Positions 6,667 through 10,723 of a stretch of DNA of 10,723 bases are shown piece after piece (position 1 is the first letter of the stretch; each line of letters begins with the position of its first letter). The notes beneath the pieces are model-generated. The model saw only the letters and a program-made list of their open reading frames with translations. It was not told where the DNA came from and did not search any database. A program made the translations under genes and the position numbers. Location: assembly GCA_947457085.1 (NCBI GenBank), contig CANGUS010000039.1:1-10723 (forward strand). Reading direction: 5' to 3'. The stretch comes from Bacteroidota bacterium (GTDB lineage Bacteria > Bacteroidota > Bacteroidia > Chitinophagales > Chitinophagaceae).

Positions 6667-7239
6667 TTAATTAAAATACAATGTTCTAATTCTTTTTTTC
6701 AATTTTGAGAATGGTTTCTTAATAGTTTCCTGTACTTGTATAGAAACTCCATTCACGTATAACAATTTATAAGAAGTTGAAGAGAAAAAACCGGTATCAA
6801 CGTAATTTACAAAAACTGATGAAATAGAATTGTCAATACTACTAGAAACAATACTCACAGAGTTAGTAGCATTTTGTACATTGAGCGAAGTATATAATAT
6901 CGTCATCGTATTTGAAAGGGTATCATTGAACATGTCAATTTTATACTGCTTGTCAAATTCTTTTTTATGAATATTAGTAGTTAATAAAGGCCCTTTCCAT
7001 TCATTCCAATCAATATTGTCGGGGTGAACAAATGCAGTGTCTTTTTTATTATTTTCTATTGTAATTAATTTGTATGTTTCGGGACCTCTATCAAAAAGTT
7101 CAAAATTTTCTTTCCAAATTAATTCCAAGTCAGGATAGTTTGCCATGCTTTCACCATTGTAATAGGCTGCTTTATTTTTACAAGCCACATTGGTAATTAG
7201 CACAAGCATCATAAGCAGAAAAATTCTATTTAATTTCAT
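6667..7239 (-). CDS. Small putative lipoprotein, function unknown
   Basis: The 190-residue protein has a lipoprotein-like signal (MKLNRIFLLMMLVLI then NVAC, Cys20). The Asn at -3 is not ideal for a lipobox, so lipid attachment is likely but not certain. The rest is polar and predicted mostly beta-strand, with a Ser/Thr-rich middle (about 105-160), no cysteines beyond Cys20 and a basic C-terminal end (KKPFSKLKKRIRTLYFN). I do not recognise a family. It lies 3 nt after the SUI1 stop and 7 nt before moeA, so it is embedded in the operon and bridges the housekeeping and molybdenum cofactor parts. Nothing in the sequence links it to molybdenum. Confidence 0.8.
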   Translation of the reverse strand: MKLNRIFLLMMLVLITNVACKNKAAYYNGESMANYPDLELIWKENFELFDRGPETYKLITIENNKKDTAFVHPDNIDWNEWKGPLLTTNIHKKEFDKQYKIDMFNDTLSNTMTILYTSLNVQNATNSVSIVSSSIDNSISSVFVNYVDTGFFSSTSYKLLYVNGVSIQVQETIKKPFSKLKKRIRTLYFN

Positions 7240-7242
7240 ATT

Positions 7243-7572
7243 TTATTTTACGGAGTAACCCATTTTTTGTAAGTTTTCAATGACTTTTATTTTATAATCT
7301 CCTTGAATGATAATTTGCCCATCTTTTGCAGAGCCACCTGTTCCACATTTTGTTTTTAGTTGTTTTCCTAAATTTTCTAAATCAGACAATTTCCCAATAA
7401 AACCTTCAACCAATGTTACCACTTTCCCTGCACGTTGTTTGGTATCTAATTTTACTTTTAGTTTTTGCTCTGAAATTGATAATGTTTCTTGTTCTTCTTT
7501 TTCTTCTTCAACAGAAAAGTTTGGGTCTGTAGAATAAACCAATCCTCCGGTATCAAATTTTTTTTTACTCAT
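7243..7572 (-). CDS. SUI1/eIF1-like translation initiation factor (YciH family)
   Basis: A 109-residue cytoplasmic protein. A charged N-terminal part (about 1-40, with an acidic EEEKEEQE stretch at 22-29) is followed by the SUI1 domain (about 41-109). The latter has the RAGKVVTLVEGF strand region, LKTKCGTGGSAKDG (72-85) and the IQGDYK (89-94) to GYSVK ending, all characteristic of eIF1/YciH. In E. coli, YciH affects start-site selection and discriminates against non-canonical, including leaderless, initiation. Its role in Bacteroidota is not well defined. The ATG at 7572 is 12 nt after the lipid-kinase stop and the gene ends 3 nt before the lipoprotein, so it belongs to the same transcript. 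Confidence 0.92.
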   Translation of the reverse strand: MSKKKFDTGGLVYSTDPNFSVEEEKEEQETLSISEQKLKVKLDTKQRAGKVVTLVEGFIGKLSDLENLGKQLKTKCGTGGSAKDGQIIIQGDYKIKVIENLQKMGYSVK

Positions 7573-7584
7573 TTTTTTGTTTTT

Positions 7585-8472
7585 CTATATTGAATTCAAC
7601 GTTGAAGGTACAATAATTTGTAATGCATTTTCATGCACTTCTATTTCACAAATCGTGTTGCAATTATGTGCGTCGCCATCTGCTTGAAAATACTTTAATT
7701 GTTCTCCTTCAATGCGTATTTTTTTTCCGCGTTGATATATGCAATTTTTATTGGTGATCAGCTTTTTTCGCCAACCATCTAAAACAAATTTAAAACCATT
7801 GAAAGGATTTATTGTTTTTACAATCATCATATCCAAAAGGCCATCTTGCAAGGTGGCTTCAGGCGCAATTTCAAAACCATAACCAAATTCTTTTCCATTG
7901 GCCACATTCATAAAAAATGCTTTTTGTTTAAATTCTTTTCCATCTATATGAATGGTATAATTATCCGCCTTGTATGTAAAATAATTTTCTATTACTTTTC
8001 GGACATACATTTTCAATCCTCTACTTTTGGTTTGTTTGATGGTATTACAAACAACGGCATCGAAACCAACTCCTGCATTGCTAATAAAATACACATCATT
8101 AATTTTACCTAAATCAATTAATGCAGGTTTCCCATTTTTTAATAAGGCAACTGCCTCATTCATCTTCAATGGAATTTTACAATGACGAGCCAATCCATTG
8201 CCTGAGCCTGTTGGAATAATTCCTAATGTAATTGCTTTTTTTGCCAATACTTGAATCACTTCATTCACAGTTCCATCGCCACCAACTGCCACAATATATT
8301 GTGCCCCTTCATTCACCAATTGCCATGCTAAATCTTTTGCATGACCGCCATATTTGGTTCGTAAAATTTCATACCCCTTGGTCCCAAATGTATATTGTAC
8401 TGCTTGAGTAAGTTCTGTAATTTTTTTTTCTCCTATTCGAGAATTGACAATAAAAAAAAATAGATCTTGCAT
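7585..8472 (-). CDS. Diacylglycerol/lipid kinase of the YegS/DgkB/LCB5 family
   Basis: A 295-residue soluble or membrane-associated kinase that phosphorylates diacylglycerol or a related lipid with ATP. The catalytic-domain signature AVGGDGTVNEV (62-72) and the nucleotide-loop PTGSGNGLARH (87-97) are intact. The C-terminal half has the family beta-sandwich pattern ending in the DGLLDMMIV and QADGDAHNCN regions. Length is typical. The exact lipid substrate cannot be told. The ATG at 8472 shares one base with the nadC stop (TAATG), a sign of translational coupling. Two 9-nt homopolymers (9 T and 9 A on the coding strand) fall in the first 20 codons, a possible slippage site. The stop is TAG. 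Confidence 0.93.
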   Translation of the reverse strand: MQDLFFFIVNSRIGEKKITELTQAVQYTFGTKGYEILRTKYGGHAKDLAWQLVNEGAQYIVAVGGDGTVNEVIQVLAKKAITLGIIPTGSGNGLARHCKIPLKMNEAVALLKNGKPALIDLGKINDVYFISNAGVGFDAVVCNTIKQTKSRGLKMYVRKVIENYFTYKADNYTIHIDGKEFKQKAFFMNVANGKEFGYGFEIAPEATLQDGLLDMMIVKTINPFNGFKFVLDGWRKKLITNKNCIYQRGKKIRIEGEQLKYFQADGDAHNCNTICEIEVHENALQIIVPSTLNSI

Positions 8473-9311
8473 TAAACAATAACGGCTTTTAAACTCATAT
8501 CCATGCTAACCGCATGATGAATAATGGCTCCTACGGAAATAAAATCTACCCCAGTTTTTGCAAATGATTCGATGGTGTCTAAATGAATACCTCCACTGGC
8601 TTCGGTTTCATATTTTTTATCAATAATTTTTAATGCTTCTATTATTTTTTCTGGGGTAAAATTATCTAACATAATGCGTTGAACTTTACCTACTGCCACC
8701 ACTCGTTCAACATCTTCAATACTTCTTGTTTCAACTTCAATAGGAATATTTAAATTATTTTCTTTCAAATATTCATTGGCTTTTTCAATTGCTTTTTCTA
8801 TCCCTCCACAATAATCAATGTGATTATCTTTTAGCATAATCATATCGTATAAACCCATTCGGTGATTTTGTCCACCGCCAATTACCACTGCTCTTTTTTC
8901 AAACCATCGGAAGTTGGGAGTTGTTTTTCTCGTATCTAAAATTTGAGTTGGATAATTTTTTATTTTTTGTGCATAGATATGAGTAAGTGAGGCAATTCCT
9001 CCCATTCGTTGCATAATATTAAGCACCAAACGCTCAGCTTTTAAAATAGTATGAATAGATGCAATTACTTCAAAGGCTATATCTCCCACATTGACTTCCT
9101 CACCATCTTTTTTATAAATAGTTATTTCTGCCGAAGGTTCTATGTAAAGAAAAATATTTTGAGCAACATCTATTCCTGCTAAAATGCCTTTTTCTTTTAT
9201 TTTAAGAATTGCTTTGCCTTTTTTATCTGCAGGAATGCAACTTAATGTGGAGTGGTCTCCATCCCGAACATCTTCTTCTAAAGCCGTTTTAATAAATGAG
9301 TTAAAATCCAT
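8472..9311 (-). CDS. nadC: Nicotinate-nucleotide diphosphorylase (carboxylating)
   Basis: NadC (quinolinate phosphoribosyltransferase) makes nicotinate mononucleotide from quinolinate and PRPP in de novo NAD synthesis. The 279-residue length is normal. Conserved elements include EEDVRDGDHST (12-22), DTRKTTP (126-132), the GGGQNHRMGLYDMIMLKDNH block (145-164) with His150, Arg151 and Lys161, Glu192 (IEVETR), Asp216 (MLDNF) and ASGGI (238-242). No active-site change is apparent. nadA and nadB are not in the window. The ATG at 9311 is preceded by a perfect -7 box only 4 nt away, and the DUF4783 gene ends 37 nt upstream, so it may have both its own promoter and read-through. Confidence 0.97.
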   Translation of the reverse strand: MDFNSFIKTALEEDVRDGDHSTLSCIPADKKGKAILKIKEKGILAGIDVAQNIFLYIEPSAEITIYKKDGEEVNVGDIAFEVIASIHTILKAERLVLNIMQRMGGIASLTHIYAQKIKNYPTQILDTRKTTPNFRWFEKRAVVIGGGQNHRMGLYDMIMLKDNHIDYCGGIEKAIEKANEYLKENNLNIPIEVETRSIEDVERVVAVGKVQRIMLDNFTPEKIIEALKIIDKKYETEASGGIHLDTIESFAKTGVDFISVGAIIHHAVSMDMSLKAVIV

Positions 9312-9315
9312 TTTT

Positions 9316-9323
9316 CAAAAGTA
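9316..9323 (-). promoter_or_regulatory. -7 promoter box 4 nt before nadC
   Basis: On the minus strand 9323-9316 reads TACTTTTG, a perfect TAnnTTTG, with just AAAA before the nadC ATG. Use of this box would place the transcript start at or next to the start codon. TTTG-type words occur upstream but at 7 nt and about 12 nt, not the usual spacing. The gap is T-rich on this strand, so a chance match is more possible here than elsewhere. Confidence 0.4.
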
Positions 9324-9348
9324 AAAAAAGCAAAGCAAAAAAGCACGA

Positions 9349-9768
9349 TTACTTTTCAAAACGAAGTTCTTTTAAGAGATAATTTCCTTTTTTGATAATA
9401 AACAACAAGTAAACTTTATAAATTCCATTTGAAGTGTAAAGATTACCGATATTAAATTTAGTATTGTTACTTTGAGATTTTCCTCTTTGCAATGGTATAT
9501 AATCTTTGGGTTCTATTTTATTTAAGAAATTTTGAATGATAACCAACGCTTGTTTTTTAGAATAAGTATTGGTGTTGTCAGAAAAAGTAAGATCTACGGT
9601 CTTGTCTAAAAACACCCCCATATTTCTCGTGTCGCCTTTTTTTAGAGCAGTTGAAATAGTGCTCAAATAATCCTGAGCAACTAAATTTGTCTGCATAAAA
9701 ATTAGCAATAAAATAGTCAGAAATTTTTTTCGGATTAGTAGGTCAGAAAATATTTTTGATTGTAACAT
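9349..9768 (-). CDS. Secreted DUF4783 family protein
   Basis: A 139-residue exported protein from the ATG at 9768. It has an N-terminal signal (RKKFLTILLLIF core, likely cut after LVA at residue 31). A TTG at 9783 would add five residues but is a less likely start. The mature part fits the DUF4783 pattern: a helix with ALKKGDTRNMG, VDLTFSDNTNTYSKKQA, FLNKIEPKDY, a G-rich turn, FNIGNLYTSNGIYKVYLLFIIKKGNYLLKELRFEK, resembling a small NTF2-like cone fold. The family is found in Bacteroidota next to nadC, as here. Its biochemical role is unknown. It lies 37 nt upstream of nadC and diverges from gpmI across about 61 bp. Confidence 0.82.
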   Translation of the reverse strand: MLQSKIFSDLLIRKKFLTILLLIFMQTNLVAQDYLSTISTALKKGDTRNMGVFLDKTVDLTFSDNTNTYSKKQALVIIQNFLNKIEPKDYIPLQRGKSQSNNTKFNIGNLYTSNGIYKVYLLFIIKKGNYLLKELRFEK

Positions 9769-9816
9769 CAAGTGAATTAACAAGTTATGGATTGTCTAAA
9801 GTGCGAATATATTTCA

Positions 9817-9824
9817 TAATTTTG
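9817..9824 (+). promoter_or_regulatory. -7 promoter box 5 nt before gpmI
   Basis: TAATTTTG is a perfect TAnnTTTG ending 5 nt before the gpmI ATG. A TTG at 9792-9794 is the nearest possible -33 element, with 22-nt spacing. If the box is used, the mRNA begins at or within a few bases of the start codon. The same short intergenic region must also hold the promoter for the divergent DUF4783 gene, for which only an imperfect box (minus-strand TAACTTGT) is visible. Confidence 0.5.
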
Positions 9825-9829
9825 CATTT

Positions 9830-10723
9830 ATGACAAAAAAGAGCATGATAATCATAATGGATGGTTGGGGACATGGCAAGGTTAATTCTTCAGATGCGAT
9901 ACAGCATGCCAATATCCCTTTTGTAAAATCATTATATCATCAATATCCCAATGCAGAACTCATTACTTGTGGTGAGGCGGTTGGTTTGCCAGAAGGTCAA
10001 ATGGGAAACAGTGAAGTAGGACATTTGAATATAGGTGCCGGACGCATTGTCTATCAGGAGTTACAGAGGATTAATGTTGCTATCAAATCGGGAGAACTAG
10101 CCCAAAATGAAGCTTTTAATTCCATGGTCAACTTCTGTTTAGAAAATAATAAAACGCTTCATTTAATTGGTTTAGTGAGTGATGGGGGAGTCCATTCTCA
10201 TATCAATCATTTAAAATCTATTTGTGCAATTTGTGAAAATAAAAAATTGGTTAATGTAGTTATTCATGTATTCACAGATGGTAGAGATACGGATCCAAAA
10301 AGTGGATTAGCCTATGTGAAAGAACTAGAATCCTATTTAAAAACCTCTGTTGGTAAAATTGCCAGTGTTACCGGTAGATACTATGCAATGGACAGAGACA
10401 AGCGATGGGATAGAGTAAAATTAGCTTATGATGCTTTAGTGCACGGAGTGGGTGAAAAATCTACAGATATACTTGCTTCCATTGAAGCATCCTACACTGA
10501 AAATATTACGGATGAGTTTCTTAAGCCAATCATAGCAGTTGACGAAACCGGTCACCCTATAGCTACTATTCAAGATTGAGATGCCGTGTTATGTTTTAAT
10601 TTTAGAACAGATCGATGTAGAGAAATTACAGAAGTCTTAACGCAACAAGCTTTTCCAGAACAAAATATGACCCCATTGAATTTATGCTATACTACCTTAA
10701 CTGAGTATAATAAAAATTTTAAA
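9830..10723 (+). CDS. gpmI: Cofactor-independent phosphoglycerate mutase, interrupted by in-frame TGA, cut by window edge
   Basis: GpmI interconverts 3- and 2-phosphoglycerate in glycolysis using two Mn ions and a phosphoserine. The visible 298 codons are the first ~60% of a roughly 510-residue family. Intact features: Asp11 in MDGWG, catalytic Ser61 in MGNSEVGH, His122 in SDGGVHSH, GRD at 151-153, Arg183 and Arg189. Codon 250 (10577-10579) is TGA. The next codons read DAVLCFNFRTDRCREIT, the conserved family block with substrate arginines (R259, R262), and stay open for 48 codons to the edge with no frame change. Many homologs have Gly, Asp or Asn at this position, so GGA to TGA is the simplest change. 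A 249-residue product would lack those arginines and the second metal-site residues, hence be inactive. It is either a fresh pseudogene, a base error, or read through. Confidence 0.88.
10577..10579 (+). other. In-frame TGA codon within gpmI
   Basis: The codon stands between GAT and GAT, followed by GCC, within the conserved (D/E)GDA stretch. One base change (GGA to TGA) explains it. There is no frameshift, since both sides align to the family in the same frame. No stable hairpin resembling a bacterial SECIS is apparent in the 40 nt after it, so selenocysteine is unlikely. Confidence 0.9.

Noticed and set aside
7307..8112. Plus-strand frames across SUI1 and the lipid kinase
   Set aside because: Antisense shadows of two well-recognized proteins.
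10577..10579. Frequent genome-wide TGA reassignment as the default explanation
   Set aside because: All other genes in the window are full length with no internal TGA, which would be unlikely under a heavily used reassigned codon. Kept only as a possibility to test.
10577..10723. Frameshift or TGA-to-selenocysteine explanation of the gpmI interruption
   Set aside because: Both sides of the TGA align to the family in the same frame, so no indel is needed. No SECIS-like hairpin follows and homologs do not carry Cys there.

Overview
The window looks like the chromosome of a low-GC member of the Bacteroidota. The signs are AT-rich coding DNA with mostly TAA stops, little Shine-Dalgarno signal, several perfect TAnnTTTG (-7) promoter boxes, a DUF4783 gene next to nadC, and secreted proteins of Bacteroidota type. 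The genus cannot be told from this. No tRNA, rRNA, CRISPR array, insertion sequence or prophage gene was seen.

Layout. Positions 1-246 hold no gene, only two strong terminator hairpins and a lone promoter-like box. A TM2-domain membrane protein (minus) and a secreted two-part hypothetical protein (plus) diverge from a 20-bp gap. The secreted gene then converges tail to tail on pyrH (UMP kinase, minus). From about 9.77 kb down to 1.6 kb everything is on the minus strand and tightly packed. In transcription order this is DUF4783 protein, nadC, YegS/DgkB-type lipid kinase, SUI1/eIF1-like factor, small lipoprotein, moeA, TSUP-family transporter, mobA, moaD, moeB-rhodanese, moaE, pyrH. A plus-strand gpmI starts at 9830 and runs off the right edge.

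How the genes work together. The core is a molybdenum cofactor block. MoeB-rhodanese activates and probably thiocarboxylates the C-terminal Gly-Gly of MoaD. MoaD and MoaE form molybdopterin synthase, MoeA inserts molybdate, and MobA adds GMP. The first-step genes moaA and moaC, a mogA/moaB gene and a molybdoenzyme are not in the window. A TSUP anion transporter sits inside the block, directly against mobA. The upstream genes (NAD synthesis, lipid phosphorylation, translation start control) are housekeeping and may share the transcript.

The most notable observation is an in-frame TGA at codon 250 of gpmI, exactly where many family members have Gly in the (D/E)GDA stretch. The 48 codons after it stay open and closely conserved to the window edge. 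The only other TGA used as a stop in the window is followed two codons later by TAG. Nonsense mutation, base-call error and recoding all remain possible. The other genes contain no in-frame TGA, which argues against frequent reassignment. A second theme is that perfect TAnnTTTG boxes lie only 4-5 nt before three start codons, suggesting leaderless or nearly leaderless mRNAs.
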